Notes: generated by a model from the sequence alone, not told the origin. Positions 52,532 through 62,700 are shown, counted from the first letter of the stretch. The stretch is DNA of 64,000 nucleotides from Janthinobacterium sp. TND4EL3 (GCF_900156175.1 NZ_FTMV01000001.1:1-64000); one strand, 5' to 3'. Numbers and translations are program-made.

Positions 52532-54202
52532 ATGCGCCAAAATTTGCCAGTGACTAACCGCGAAGTCCTCGTCCTCGACGACCAGGCCATCGTGTCGAAA
52601 ACGGATATGAACGGCAATATCGTGTATGTGAATCCGTACTTCAGCCAGGTCAGCGGCTTCAGCGAGGCAGAGCTGCTCGGTTCGCCACAAAACATCGTGC
52701 GCCACCCGGACATGCCGGCCGAAGCGTTTGCCGACCTGTGGGCGTCGATCCAGGCCGGCACGCCATGGACGGGCCTGGTCAAGAACCGCTGCAAGAACGG
52801 CGACTTTTACTGGGTGCGCGCCAACGTCACGCCCATCCGCGAAGCGGGCAAGACCATCGGCTACATGTCCGTGCGCGTGAAGGCGGACAAGGACCAGGTC
52901 AAGGCGGCCGAAGAGGCGTATGCGGCCATCCGCAGCAAGCAGGGCGGCAAGATCGTCATCAAGCATGGCCAGATCGTGCGCCCGGGCCTGGCGCACCTGC
53001 TGCACAGCCTGACGCACATGTCGCTGAACCTGCGCATCTGGGCCGCCACCTCCATCGTCAACTGCCTGCAATTGCTGGTGTGCATCATCAGCCTGTTCGC
53101 CAGCGGCGGCGAAATCACCAATTACGCCATCTTCGGCGCCACCCTGTTCGGCTTCCTGATCAACGTCTTCCTCTGGTACACCTTGCGCATGTCCGTGCTC
53201 AAGCCGCTGGGCAAGGCCCTGAATGGCGCGCGCGCCATTGCCGCCGGCGACCTGTCGGGCAGTTTCGAGACGGACAGCACGGATGAAATGGGCCAGCTGC
53301 TGCGCGCGCTGCAGCAGATGAACAGCAACCTGATCGCCACCATCCGCGACGTGCGCATCAACGTCGAAACCATGGCCGTGGCCACCAAGCAGATCGCCGT
53401 CGGCAATATGGACCTGTCGGGCCGCACGGAATCGCAGGCGGCAAGCCTGGAAGAGACGGCGTCGAGCATCGAGGAATTCTCGTCGACGGTAAAACAGAAC
53501 GCGGACAACTCCGTGCAGGCCAACGAACTGGCCGTGGCCGCCTCGAAAGTGGCGGTGCAGGGTGGCGAAATCGTTTCCGACGTGATCACCACCATGGACG
53601 ACATCAACACCTCGTCGAAGAAGATCGTCGACATCATCGGCCTGATCGAAGGCATCGCCTTCCAGACCAACATCCTGGCCCTGAATGCGGCCGTGGAAGC
53701 GGCCCGCGCCGGCGAGCAGGGCAAGGGCTTCGCCGTCGTGGCGGGCGAGGTGCGCAGCCTGGCGCAGCGCTCGTCGGTGGCGGCCAAGGACATCAAGCAG
53801 CTGATCGAAATTTCCGTCGGCAAGGTGGGTGCCGGCATGCAGCAGGTGAACCGCGCCGGCGCCACCATGGAGCAGGTGGTCAGTTCCGTCAAGCAGGTGA
53901 CGGCCATCATGCAGGAGATTTCCATCGCTTCGCGCGAACAGAGCATCGGCGTCGACCAGGTCAACCAGGCCATCGCCCACATGGACCAGGTGACGCAGCA
54001 GAACGCGGCCCTCGTGGAAGAAGCCGCCGCGGCCGCCACGCGCCTGGCGGAAGAAGCGGCCAGCCTGTCGCAAGCCGTGAGCCTGTTTAATTTCGGCAAG
54101 ATGCCGCCACCGCGCCGCGTCGCCATGCCAGGCGGCAAATCGGGCGCCGCAGGTGCCGCGAATACCGGCAAGAGCGCCGGCCTGAAACGCCTGGCCGCCT
54201 AA
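52532..54202 (+). CDS. Aer-like PAS-domain chemoreceptor
   Basis: A 556-residue receptor. Residues 20-120 form a PAS domain ([39 protein letters not shown]), as in Aer, which binds FAD to sense redox state. Two adjacent membrane segments follow ([33 protein letters not shown]), then HAMP and a methyl-accepting signalling domain with the hairpin tip [38 protein letters not shown] 52532 has AGGAA upstream. The FNR box and the downstream hemN-cco genes place it in the low-oxygen response, guiding cells to suitable oxygen levels. Confidence 0.9.
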   Translation: MRQNLPVTNREVLVLDDQAIVSKTDMNGNIVYVNPYFSQVSGFSEAELLGSPQNIVRHPDMPAEAFADLWASIQAGTPWTGLVKNRCKNGDFYWVRANVTPIREAGKTIGYMSVRVKADKDQVKAAEEAYAAIRSKQGGKIVIKHGQIVRPGLAHLLHSLTHMSLNLRIWAATSIVNCLQLLVCIISLFASGGEITNYAIFGATLFGFLINVFLWYTLRMSVLKPLGKALNGARAIAAGDLSGSFETDSTDEMGQLLRALQQMNSNLIATIRDVRINVETMAVATKQIAVGNMDLSGRTESQAASLEETASSIEEFSSTVKQNADNSVQANELAVAASKVAVQGGEIVSDVITTMDDINTSSKKIVDIIGLIEGIAFQTNILALNAAVEAARAGEQGKGFAVVAGEVRSLAQRSSVAAKDIKQLIEISVGKVGAGMQQVNRAGATMEQVVSSVKQVTAIMQEISIASREQSIGVDQVNQAIAHMDQVTQQNAALVEEAAAAATRLAEEAASLSQAVSLFNFGKMPPPRRVAMPGGKSGAAGAANTGKSAGLKRLAA

Positions 54203-54227
54203 ACCTTTCAAGACCTCAAAACACATC

Positions 54228-55676
54228 ATGCCTACACTACTCAGCAGTGCTTCCGCCGACCTGGACGCCGTCGTCGAATTCGACCCGGTCATCATCGGCA
54301 AGATGAGCCAGTCCGGCCCCCGCTACACGTCGTATCCGACCGCCGACCGTTTCAACGCCGACTTTGGCTACGGCAACTTCCTCGAAGCGCTGGCCGCGCT
54401 GCGCATGCGCGGCGGCCGCCGTCCGCTGTCGCTGTACGTGCACGTGCCGTTCTGCGACACCCTGTGCTACTACTGCGCCTGCAACAAGATCATCACCAAG
54501 GATCGCAGCAAGGCCGCCACCTACCTCAGCTATCTGAAGCAGGAAATCGCCATGCAGGGCAAGCTGTTTGCCGGCATGAACCACATCGAACAGCTGCATT
54601 TCGGCGGCGGCACGCCGACTTACCTGAGCGAAAAGCAGATGGACGAGCTGATGACCCACCTGCGCCAGCATTTCGAGTTCGCCTCCGATGAAGACGGCGA
54701 ATATTCGATCGAAATCGACCCGCGCACGGTGTCGCGCGAACGCGTGTTTTCCCTGCGCGCGCAAGGTTTCAACCGCATCAGCCTGGGCGTGCAGGATTTC
54801 GACGCGGACGTGCAAAAAGCCGTCAACCGCATCCAGCCGGAAGCGGAAACGGTGGCCATCATGCAGGCGGCGCGCGACGCCGGCTTCCGCTCGATCAGCA
54901 TCGACCTGATCTACGGCTTGCCCAAGCAGAATCTGGAAACGATGACGGAAACCTTGCGCAAGGTCATCTCCGCCAGCCCGGACCGCATCGCCCTGTACCA
55001 CTACGCGCACATGCCGCACCTGTTCAAGCCGCAGCGCCGCATCCTCGACGCCGACATGCCCGACAGCGCCGCCAAGCTGGCCATGCTGGGCCTGTGCATC
55101 GCCCGCCTGACGGCCGCCGGCTATGTCTACATCGGCATGGACCATTTCGCCAAGCCGACGGACGACCTGGCCGTGGCGCAGCGCCAGGGCCGCTTGCACC
55201 GCAACTTCCAGGGCTATTCCACGCGCGCGGAAGCCGATTTGATCGCCTGCGGCGTGTCGGCCATCAGTTCCGTCGGCGCAGTCTACAGCCAGAATGAAAA
55301 GACGCTGGACGCCTACTATGAAAAGCTCGACGAAGGCGTGCTGCCGATCGCGCGCGGCATCAAGCTCGATACGGACGATTTATTGCGCCGTATCATCATC
55401 CAGATGCTGATGTGCAACTTCGAATTGTCGATCGCCACCATCGAGCAAGCCCACCCCGTGAAATTCCGCAGCTATTTCGCCGCCGAGCTGGAAAAGCTGC
55501 GCGAACTGGCGCGCGACGGCCTGCTCGTCATCGAGGAAGACTGGCTGACGGTGACGCCAAAAGGGCGCTTGCTGATCCGCAATATCTGCATGGTCTTCGA
55601 CCGCTACCTGACCCTGGCCCGGGCCAACGCCACGCCGGATGCGCCGCAGCCGCTGCGCTACTCGAAAACGGTGTAA
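54228..55676 (+). CDS. hemN: Oxygen-independent coproporphyrinogen III oxidase
   Basis: A 482-residue radical SAM enzyme that makes protoporphyrinogen IX without oxygen. The SAM cluster motif is CDTLCYYCACNK. Further landmarks are LHFGGGTPTYL, EIDPRTVSRE, GVQDFDADVQKAVNRIQ and DLIYGLPKQ. A C-terminal HemN domain is present, separating it from HemW-like homologues. It begins 25 bases after the aer-like gene and ends nine bases before the TauE-like gene. Heme for the cbb3 oxidase is the obvious use. Confidence 0.95.
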   Translation: MPTLLSSASADLDAVVEFDPVIIGKMSQSGPRYTSYPTADRFNADFGYGNFLEALAALRMRGGRRPLSLYVHVPFCDTLCYYCACNKIITKDRSKAATYLSYLKQEIAMQGKLFAGMNHIEQLHFGGGTPTYLSEKQMDELMTHLRQHFEFASDEDGEYSIEIDPRTVSRERVFSLRAQGFNRISLGVQDFDADVQKAVNRIQPEAETVAIMQAARDAGFRSISIDLIYGLPKQNLETMTETLRKVISASPDRIALYHYAHMPHLFKPQRRILDADMPDSAAKLAMLGLCIARLTAAGYVYIGMDHFAKPTDDLAVAQRQGRLHRNFQGYSTRAEADLIACGVSAISSVGAVYSQNEKTLDAYYEKLDEGVLPIARGIKLDTDDLLRRIIIQMLMCNFELSIATIEQAHPVKFRSYFAAELEKLRELARDGLLVIEEDWLTVTPKGRLLIRNICMVFDRYLTLARANATPDAPQPLRYSKTV

Positions 55677-55685
55677 CGCCGCCCG

Positions 55686-56456
55686 ATGAACGCCCTGAGC
55701 CTCCTGCCGCTGTTCATGGTCGGCCTGGCCGGCAGCGTGCACTGCATCGGCATGTGCGGCGGCATCGTCGGCGCCCTGTCGATCAGCGGCGGCGCAGCGG
55801 CCGCGCCGGCACGCCCCGTGATCGCCATCGCCGTGGCGCGCCCCGCATTGCAGACAACCTTGCAAACGAACGTGCTGCGCGTGCTGGCCTACAACGGCGG
55901 GCGCATCGCCAGTTACATGCTGGCCGGCGCCCTGGCAGGCAGCCTGGCGGGCGCGGGCATGTTGCACCTTGCTTCCTTGCAAGTGGCGGGGTACTGGCTG
56001 GCCAACCTGATGCTCGTCGCTTTGGGACTGTACCTGATGGACGCCTGGCGCGGCCTGGCCCATCTGGAAGCGGCCGGCAACGTCGTCTGGCGCCGCGTGC
56101 GCCCCCTGCTGAAACCGCTGATGCCGATGGACACCATCTTCAAGGCACTGGCCGTGGGCGGCCTGTGGGGCTGGGTGCCGTGCGGCATGGTCTACAGCGC
56201 CCTGCTGACGGCCATGATGCAAGGCTCGGCCCTGAGCGGCGCGGCCGCCATGGGCGCCTTCGGCCTGGGCACCCTGCCCACCCTGCTGGGCATGGGCTTG
56301 CTGGGCACGCGGCTGCGCGCGCAGATGCAGCGCCGCCCCGTGCGCATCGCCAGCGGCTTGCTGGTGCTGGGCTTTGGCCTGCTGGGCCTGCTGCGCGCCG
56401 CCAACGGCGTCTCGCTGGGCTGGCTCGACGCCCTGTGCGTCACGGGCCATCCATGA
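55686..56456 (+). CDS. TauE/SafE-like (COG2836) membrane protein of the cbb3 oxidase cluster
   Basis: A 256-residue protein with about six helices. The start LLPLFMVGLAGSVHCIGMCGGIVGALS, with paired Cys and His near the membrane, and the later GGLWGWVPCGMVYSALLTAM are typical of COG2836 proteins found beside ccoI and ccoS. A role in copper or heme handling during oxidase assembly is inferred from position and the Cys/His residues. The unrelated exporter annotation 'sulfite exporter' reflects family naming only. Confidence 0.8.
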   Translation: MNALSLLPLFMVGLAGSVHCIGMCGGIVGALSISGGAAAAPARPVIAIAVARPALQTTLQTNVLRVLAYNGGRIASYMLAGALAGSLAGAGMLHLASLQVAGYWLANLMLVALGLYLMDAWRGLAHLEAAGNVVWRRVRPLLKPLMPMDTIFKALAVGGLWGWVPCGMVYSALLTAMMQGSALSGAAAMGAFGLGTLPTLLGMGLLGTRLRAQMQRRPVRIASGLLVLGFGLLGLLRAANGVSLGWLDALCVTGHP

Positions 56457-56478
56457 AAAGACGCATGAAAACAAACCT

Positions 56479-58920
56479 ATGAATGCTGTTTTACAATCCT
56501 CCGCCTGCTTCCATTGCGGCTTGCCCGTCCCCGGCGGTTCCAGCTGGAACGTCACCATCGACGAGGTGCCGCGCGCCATGTGCTGCCCCGGCTGCGAAGC
56601 GGTGGCGCAAACCATCGTCGACATCGGCCAGAGCGCCTACTACCGCGACCGCGACGAATACGCCGTCAACGCGGCCGGCGCCGCCATGGTGCCGCCGGAA
56701 CTGCGTTTGTACAGCAATGACGACGCGCAATTCGCGCGCGACGCCAGCAGCTGCGAAGCAACGCTTTCCGTCGAAGGCATCCGCTGCGCCGCCTGCGTCT
56801 GGCTGATCGAGCGCCAATTGACGCGCCTGCCCGGCGTGCAGGCGGCCAGCCTGAACGTCGCCACGGAGCGCCTGTACGTGCGCTGGAGCCGCGCGCAGTG
56901 CGAGCCGGGCGACATCCTGCAAGCCGTGCGGCAAGTGGGCTACACGGCCTATCCGTACGACGCCGTGCGCCATGGCGAGCGCCTGCAAAAAGCCAGCAAG
57001 ACGCTGGGCCGCCAGCTGTTCGTCGCCGGCCTGTCGATGATGCAGGTGATGATGTACGTGGCGCCGTCCTACCTGGCGGCCGAAGATGGCACGCTGGACG
57101 ACAGCATGGCCAGCCTGATGCGCTGGGCCAGTTTGCTGCTCACCTTGCCGGCCATCTGCTATTCCGCCATGCCGTTTTTCCAGGGCGCCTGGGCCAGCCT
57201 GCGCGCGCGCACCCTGGGCATGGACGTGCCCGTGGCCCTGGGCATCCTGGCCGCCTTCTTCGGCAGCGTGGTGGCGACGTTTACGGGGCGCGGCGAGGTG
57301 TATTACGACTCGGCCACGATGTTCATTTTTCTACTGCTGTGCAGCCGCTATTTCGAGCTGCAGGCGCGCCGCAAGGCGGCATCGGCCCTCGAACGCCTGC
57401 AGCACGCCTTGCCCGCTTCCGCCTCGCTGATGGCGGGCTTTCCCGACAACCGCGCCACCACCCTGGTGCCGGCCGGCAGCCTGGCCGTCGGTGACGTCAT
57501 CCTCGTCAAGCCGGGCGAGGCGATCGCCGCCGACAGCGTCATCATCGAAGGCACGAGCGCGCTCGATTTATCGCTGCTGACGGGCGAGAGCGCGGCCCAG
57601 CGCCGCAAGACGGGCGAGCGGGTGCCGGGCGGCGCCATCAACGCCAGCGCTGCGCTGATCTTGCGCGTGCTCAAGCCGGCGCGCGAAAGCACCCTGTCCG
57701 ACCTGCTGAAACTCATCGAGCGGGCCGGCAGCGGCAAGCCGCAGATCGCGCAGTGGGCCGACAAGGTCGCCGCCTGGTTCGTGCTGGGCCTGCTGCTGTT
57801 TGCCGTCGCCGTGTTCGCCTTCTGGAGCTGGCATGATCCGGCGCAAGCCTGGCCCGTGGCCATTGCCGTGCTGGTCGTGTCCTGCCCCTGCGCGCTGTCT
57901 CTCGCCACGCCGACGGCGCTGGCGGCCGCCACCGACAGCCTGCTGCGGCGCGGCGTGCTGATCGTCCAGCCGCACGTGCTCGAAACCCTGCATCGCGCCA
58001 CCCACATCGTCTTCGACAAGACGGGGACATTGACGCTGGGCCGGCCCGTGCTCAAGCAGATCGAGGGCCTGGACGGCATGGCGGAAGACGACTGCCTGCA
58101 GGTGGCCGCCGCGCTGGAAGCGGGCAGCGCCCATCCGCTGGCGCAAGCCATCCTTGACGCCGCCGAAGGGTTGCCAGGACCGCAGCCGCGCGCGCATGCG
58201 CAGCACCTGCAGGAAGTGCAGGGCCAGGGCCTCGAAGGCGTGGTCGACGGCGTGCGCTACCGACTGGGCAATGCGGCCTTTGTCGCCGCCGTCGCCGGTC
58301 CGCCGCTGGGCGACACGGCCGTCGGCATGCAGGGCATGACGCCGCTGTACCTGGGCACGCAGGGGCGCTGGCTGACGCGTTTCCTGCTCAGCGACGCGCT
58401 GCGCCCGGAAGCGCGCGACGTCGTCGCATATTTCCACCGGCATGGCAAGCAGGTCGTGCTGCTGAGCGGCGACCAGGAAGCGCTGACGCAAAGCGTGGCG
58501 GCCGAGCTGGGCATCGCCACGGCCTGCGGCGAGTGCCTGCCCGACGAAAAGCTCGACTTCGTGCAGCAATTGCAGGCCACGGGCGCCGTCGTGGCCATGG
58601 TCGGCGACGGCATCAACGACGCCGCCGTGCTGAGCGGCGCCGACGTCTCGTTCGCCATGGGTTCCGGCGCCGCGCTGGCGCAAGCCCATGCGGACACGGT
58701 GCTGCTGTCGAGCCAATTGGTTTCCGTGCTGGATACAGCCAAGACGGCGGCGCGCAGCATGCGCATCATCCGCGAAAACCTGGGCTGGGCCACGCTGTAC
58801 AATCTGACGGCCATCCCGGCCGCCGCGCTGGGCTTTTTAAACCCCTGGCTGTCCGGCGTCGGCATGGCCGCCAGCTCGGCGGTCGTCATCGCCAACGCCC
58901 TGCGCCTGCGGAAAGCCTGA
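56479..58920 (+). CDS. ccoI: Cu+ P-type ATPase for cbb3 oxidase assembly (CcoI/FixI)
   Basis: An 813-residue copper-transporting ATPase. The N terminus carries CFHCGLPVP and CCPGCEAV, then an HMA domain with GIRCAACVWLIE. Eight membrane helices include CPC in SCPCALSLATPTALA. The phosphorylation loop DKTGTLTLG, the ATP-binding HPLAQA and the hinge GDGINDAAVL are intact. ATG 56479 is chosen over an earlier frame that overlaps the TauE-like gene. It delivers copper toward the periplasm for CcoN. CcoS follows two bases later. Confidence 0.94.
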   Translation: MNAVLQSSACFHCGLPVPGGSSWNVTIDEVPRAMCCPGCEAVAQTIVDIGQSAYYRDRDEYAVNAAGAAMVPPELRLYSNDDAQFARDASSCEATLSVEGIRCAACVWLIERQLTRLPGVQAASLNVATERLYVRWSRAQCEPGDILQAVRQVGYTAYPYDAVRHGERLQKASKTLGRQLFVAGLSMMQVMMYVAPSYLAAEDGTLDDSMASLMRWASLLLTLPAICYSAMPFFQGAWASLRARTLGMDVPVALGILAAFFGSVVATFTGRGEVYYDSATMFIFLLLCSRYFELQARRKAASALERLQHALPASASLMAGFPDNRATTLVPAGSLAVGDVILVKPGEAIAADSVIIEGTSALDLSLLTGESAAQRRKTGERVPGGAINASAALILRVLKPARESTLSDLLKLIERAGSGKPQIAQWADKVAAWFVLGLLLFAVAVFAFWSWHDPAQAWPVAIAVLVVSCPCALSLATPTALAAATDSLLRRGVLIVQPHVLETLHRATHIVFDKTGTLTLGRPVLKQIEGLDGMAEDDCLQVAAALEAGSAHPLAQAILDAAEGLPGPQPRAHAQHLQEVQGQGLEGVVDGVRYRLGNAAFVAAVAGPPLGDTAVGMQGMTPLYLGTQGRWLTRFLLSDALRPEARDVVAYFHRHGKQVVLLSGDQEALTQSVAAELGIATACGECLPDEKLDFVQQLQATGAVVAMVGDGINDAAVLSGADVSFAMGSGAALAQAHADTVLLSSQLVSVLDTAKTAARSMRIIRENLGWATLYNLTAIPAAALGFLNPWLSGVGMAASSAVVIANALRLRKA

Positions 58921-58922
58921 AC

Positions 58923-59105
58923 ATGGAAGCACTGTATCTCCTCATCCCCTTGAGCGTCGTGGTCGTCTTCATCGCGCTGTGGGTGTATTTCACGGCCTCG
59001 GACAGCGGCCAGTTCGACGACCTCGTCGGACCGGGCCTGCGCGTGCTGCAGGACGACGATACGCCGCCGGAAGCGGCCTCCCCGCCCGCGCCTCAGCGCG
59101 AATAG
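58923..59105 (+). CDS. ccoS: cbb3 oxidase maturation protein CcoS
   Basis: A 60-residue protein with one N-terminal helix (LYLLIPLSVVVVFIALWVYF) followed by SDSGQFDDLVGPGLRVLQDDD, the CcoS signature; it is needed for cofactor insertion into the oxidase. It starts two bases after ccoI. Its end overlaps the convergent DUF2875-like gene by 13 bases, the edge of a foreign-looking cassette. Confidence 0.93.
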   Translation: MEALYLLIPLSVVVVFIALWVYFTASDSGQFDDLVGPGLRVLQDDDTPPEAASPPAPQRE

Positions 59106-60565
59106 CCTTGCGACCCCGGCCGCGCATCGAAGCGCCGGCCCCACCACGGCAAGAACACGGTATTGCCGCCGCGCGCGCGGAACCACGGCTGTTCGTGGTC
59201 GACGGGCCGCACCACGGCCGGCGGCGCCACCACCACGGCAGTCGCGCTCTCGCTGTCGCTGCTGCCCGCCACCAGCACGGGCCGGCCCACATGGTTCGCA
59301 TGGGCGATAGCGAGTGCCACGTTGGTCAGCGCCGTGCCGGCGCCCGTCTCGCCCAGGAGTTCCGGCATGTTGAACGTCTGCTTGTTGAAATCAAAGTCGG
59401 GCAATTGCTGCGTCAGGCTTTGCGCCAGCGGGCCGAGCCGTTCTGACGAGACTGGATAGGTGCTGCCCGCATCGTGGATGACGTAGCCGATGGCGTCGTC
59501 GTTCACTTGCGCGTTCCTGGCGGCAGCGTCGATGGCAGCGCTCCACGCCTGCACGGCGCGCGGGGCAGCGCCCTTGCCGGCGCTGAAATCGGCGACCTTG
59601 CGCGTGGCGGGAAAGCCCAGCCAGGCCAGCGGTGCGCGCTGCGTCTTGTAGCCGGGACCGGCCAGCACCAGCAAGACCATGTTTTCATTGATCTGCTCAT
59701 CCTTGGGCGGATAACTGGGCGCATCCCAGTTCATCACCCACACCGTCTTGTCGGGATTGGCCTGCAGGTAAGCCAGGCCCGCCGCCAGGGATGTAAAGCC
59801 CGCGTTGGCGCCGCCCAGGGTCACGCGCACGTCGGGCGGCGTGGCCGTGGTCCAGGAATCGGGGAAATGGGGGTTGCCGATGCTGAAAGCGCGCCTGATT
59901 GTATCCTGCACATATTCTCCAGCTTCTATGGGATCAAGACGTCCCGCAGGCAGCGCATATTCGACACGAATGCCGGCCAGTTCACGGCGCGTGGATTTGT
60001 CGGTCAGCGAATGGGCGTTGTAAAAATACTCTTTGCTGGAAAAATAAATGTCACGAAAGCGATAAATTAACTCGGCAACGTATTGCTGATGGTAGCCTTT
60101 AAAGGTTTCGCTACCGTTGTTACCATAGGCAATCATGCCGATCGATTGCACCTTGCCAAAACGCACGGGGTTCTCTTTCACTTTGCTATCGTCCTTGTTC
60201 GGCTTGGCCAGGCCCAGCGTCCACAGCAATTGCCACTCGGTCGGATAATCGCGCCGCTGCAGGGGATTGAGCCACTGCACGCCCACCACCTGCGCCATGT
60301 ACGGTTGCGCGGGCGCAGCAGGGATAACGGCGGCAAATGGTGACGCCACAGGTGCCTTGCTGGCGCAGGCCGATGTTAAAAAAAGCACGGCAAGCGCCAG
60401 CAATGCCGGCATCAAGAATAGTCGTTTCATCAGCAATCCTTCTTCAAGAGGAACGTCGATTGGCGGGGCCTGCAATACCGACCAAAGTGCAATACCAGAC
60501 GCAAGACTGAAAACAAAGATGCTCCAGCCCAGCCTGCGCGGAAGAGTAGCAATCAAGTTGTACAT
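59093..60565 (-). CDS. DUF2875 / Tla3-like partner of the type VI lipase effector
   Basis: A protein of 490 residues from ATG 60565, or 444 from ATG 60430. The body (AQVVGVQWLNPLQRRDYPTEWQLLW; VRVTLGGANAGFTSLAAGLAYL) resembles DUF2875, the family of Tla3, adaptor of the P. aeruginosa T6SS lipase Tle3. The long form begins with a membrane helix (SIFVFSLASGIALWSVL) and is coupled to the lipase stop by TGATG, with GGAG upstream. The short form starts with MKRLFLMPALLALAVLFLTSAC, a lipoprotein signal, and has a strong AAGGA site. An envelope role, perhaps including immunity, is therefore possible. The match to Tla3 is from memory. Confidence 0.68.
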   Translation of the reverse strand: MYNLIATLPRRLGWSIFVFSLASGIALWSVLQAPPIDVPLEEGLLMKRLFLMPALLALAVLFLTSACASKAPVASPFAAVIPAAPAQPYMAQVVGVQWLNPLQRRDYPTEWQLLWTLGLAKPNKDDSKVKENPVRFGKVQSIGMIAYGNNGSETFKGYHQQYVAELIYRFRDIYFSSKEYFYNAHSLTDKSTRRELAGIRVEYALPAGRLDPIEAGEYVQDTIRRAFSIGNPHFPDSWTTATPPDVRVTLGGANAGFTSLAAGLAYLQANPDKTVWVMNWDAPSYPPKDEQINENMVLLVLAGPGYKTQRAPLAWLGFPATRKVADFSAGKGAAPRAVQAWSAAIDAAARNAQVNDDAIGYVIHDAGSTYPVSSERLGPLAQSLTQQLPDFDFNKQTFNMPELLGETGAGTALTNVALAIAHANHVGRPVLVAGSSDSESATAVVVAPPAVVRPVDHEQPWFRARGGNTVFLPWWGRRFDARPGSQGYSR

Positions 60566-62700
60566 CAGGATGTCTCCGGGCGCTTGTACATGCGCTCATC
60601 CACAATTTCAGAAGGCATGCTTCCCGTGCTGCCACTGCTGCTCACCCAATCCAGCAATGGCAGTTCCTTGAACATTCCCGTCAAAAAATACTCACGAAAT
60701 ATTTTCAATGGCAGCATTTCATTACCAGTAATTAAAAGACGCCAATCTGCCGCAATGCGCAGTTGTCGCATCGCCTTCTCGCTGATATGACACACCCCAA
60801 TCGCCACGTCATACGCCAGCGCCTTTTCAGCGTGCCCAGGATTAGTCAGGATGGTGGAATGGTCGGTCGCATGCGTGTCGCAGGTGGCCGCCAGTTGCCC
60901 CTGGATTTCCTGCTTGCGCCATTGCAAGTATTCCGGCGTGGCGGTGGACAGGTCGTCTTCCATCATCGCCTTGCCGTCAAGGCCGTCGAGCTTCCCGCGG
61001 CGGGCCTTCATGCGCAGGCGGGCGTGGTCTTCGTAGCGCAGTGCCGCCTCGGTATCGCGGTCGCCCTGCGGCGTGCCGCCCACGCTTGTATCGGCATACG
61101 GCTCGCCTGCCGGGCGTGCCTTGCCCTCCTGGCGGTGCGTGCCGGGCGGATCGAGATCCTGGTCGAACTGCGGGCTGGGTACGCCAAAGCGCATGGCCTG
61201 CGGTGTAAACACTTCAGGCAAGGCGGGCGCCGTCACGGGGATGCGCCAGTCGTCGGGCGGCACGGCATTGATGGGGGTCTTGAGCCACTTCATCAGCGCT
61301 GACGTGGCGGCGGCGGTGCGTACGGTCGCCGCCTTGCCTGCCGCGCTGGCGCTGGCGCGCACGCCCTTGTCCGGGTCGTATCTGGAAATCGGCGAACGGG
61401 GATGCCAGAAATCGGCGCTGCCCCGCGCGGGCTGGCGATAATGGTTGCTCCAATAGTCATAGTCAGCGCGCTTGCCAACGGGAAAGCCTTGCGCAAACAC
61501 GCGCTGGCTGAACACGCCGTCGCCGCGCGTGGCCTTGATCTCTTCGGCGCTCAGACCCAACCAGCCCATGCCCTGGATGGGCGTGGCGGAAATCACCCGG
61601 TCGTGCGGATTGCAATACAGGGTGACGCGGCCGCGCGTCGTCGGCTGCGGGCCGCAGGCATAGGCGGCCCTGTCCTTGTCCAGGGTGAAATCATGGCGCA
61701 CGTTGGCGGCCATGTCCGCCAGCGCGGCAGACATGGGCGGCTCCGTGGCCTGGCCACGCACGATGTCGAAAAACGCCGCCAGGGTCTTGCGGCGCGCCTC
61801 GCCGCTTTGCCGGCCCACATTGCCATCGACATCCCTGACTTGCCCCTGCAGCCAGCCTTCCGTATCGTTTCTGCGCAACAGGCTGTACGGAGGGTTGCAC
61901 AAGACATAAGTATCGGCCACGCAGCGCCCGCTTTTGCCTGCCGCATCCTGCACCTTGGCCATCTTATTGCCCAGAAACGCGGCCGCCATGCCCACCATAT
62001 TGCCCTGGCTGTGGCAGACAAGGGTAATCGGCACGTCGGCCTGCTGCCGGCGGATGGCCGCCACCAGGTGCGCCAGGCGCAGCGCGGCCAGCACGAAATA
62101 GGGGCGCGGCGGGCAGGCATACACGATGCGGTCGTTGACGGGATTCAGATGCTCGATATGGATGAACAGGAAGAGGGCGTCCGAGAGTCCCTCGCCCCAC
62201 AGGTCAGGCAGGGAGGAGCAGCCATTGGCGAACGGGCCGCCGCCCCAGTAAGCGTGTTCGTTCAGGTAGACCGAATCGCCATATTGCTGCAATTCCCTGT
62301 CGCTGGCCTTGTAGCCCCAGCGGAACTGGATCACGGGCGAGAAATGCGCTTGCGGCACGATGAAGGTGGCGGCCGTATAGTCGGGATCGACATAGCCGTC
62401 ATCGCTCAGTTCGCTTCGATAGCCCACCGGCGTCAGCTGCCCGCCCTGCGCCGTGGCATGCGCCATATGCTCGTCGCAGCGCTTCATGCGCGTGTTCAGG
62501 CCCTTGCACAGGCCTGCTTCGGCCGCGCGGTACCACTCGCCGTCGGAATTGACGCCATGCACGAAGATGACGATGCCCGGCGACGGCATCTGCTGCAGGC
62601 AATCGAGCAGGCAGTGACTGAACAGGGTTGTACCCTCGGCCTTGCCCACGACCATGTCCACCTGGGCATCAAACGGATCGCGACGTTCGGGGTCTTCCAT
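60565..62700 (-). CDS. Tle3-like alpha/beta-hydrolase, probable type VI secretion lipase effector
   Basis: A 711-residue hydrolase without a signal peptide. The first strand loop is FVHGVNSDGEWYRAAE (47-62), the nucleophile elbow is VCHSQGN (Ser231), and a later NPHDRVIS is a candidate acid/histidine region. The C-terminal half is long, polar and probably carries the DUF3274-like part of Tle3. It is followed by a DUF2875-like gene with overlapping stop and start, the tle3-tla3 arrangement. No vgrG or tli3 lies nearby. The cassette is oriented against the cco genes around it. AAGG sits seven bases before the ATG. Confidence 0.7.
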   Translation of the reverse strand: MEDPERRDPFDAQVDMVVGKAEGTTLFSHCLLDCLQQMPSPGIVIFVHGVNSDGEWYRAAEAGLCKGLNTRMKRCDEHMAHATAQGGQLTPVGYRSELSDDGYVDPDYTAATFIVPQAHFSPVIQFRWGYKASDRELQQYGDSVYLNEHAYWGGGPFANGCSSLPDLWGEGLSDALFLFIHIEHLNPVNDRIVYACPPRPYFVLAALRLAHLVAAIRRQQADVPITLVCHSQGNMVGMAAAFLGNKMAKVQDAAGKSGRCVADTYVLCNPPYSLLRRNDTEGWLQGQVRDVDGNVGRQSGEARRKTLAAFFDIVRGQATEPPMSAALADMAANVRHDFTLDKDRAAYACGPQPTTRGRVTLYCNPHDRVISATPIQGMGWLGLSAEEIKATRGDGVFSQRVFAQGFPVGKRADYDYWSNHYRQPARGSADFWHPRSPISRYDPDKGVRASASAAGKAATVRTAAATSALMKWLKTPINAVPPDDWRIPVTAPALPEVFTPQAMRFGVPSPQFDQDLDPPGTHRQEGKARPAGEPYADTSVGGTPQGDRDTEAALRYEDHARLRMKARRGKLDGLDGKAMMEDDLSTATPEYLQWRKQEIQGQLAATCDTHATDHSTILTNPGHAEKALAYDVAIGVCHISEKAMRQLRIAADWRLLITGNEMLPLKIFREYFLTGMFKELPLLDWVSSSGSTGSMPSEIVDERMYKRPETS

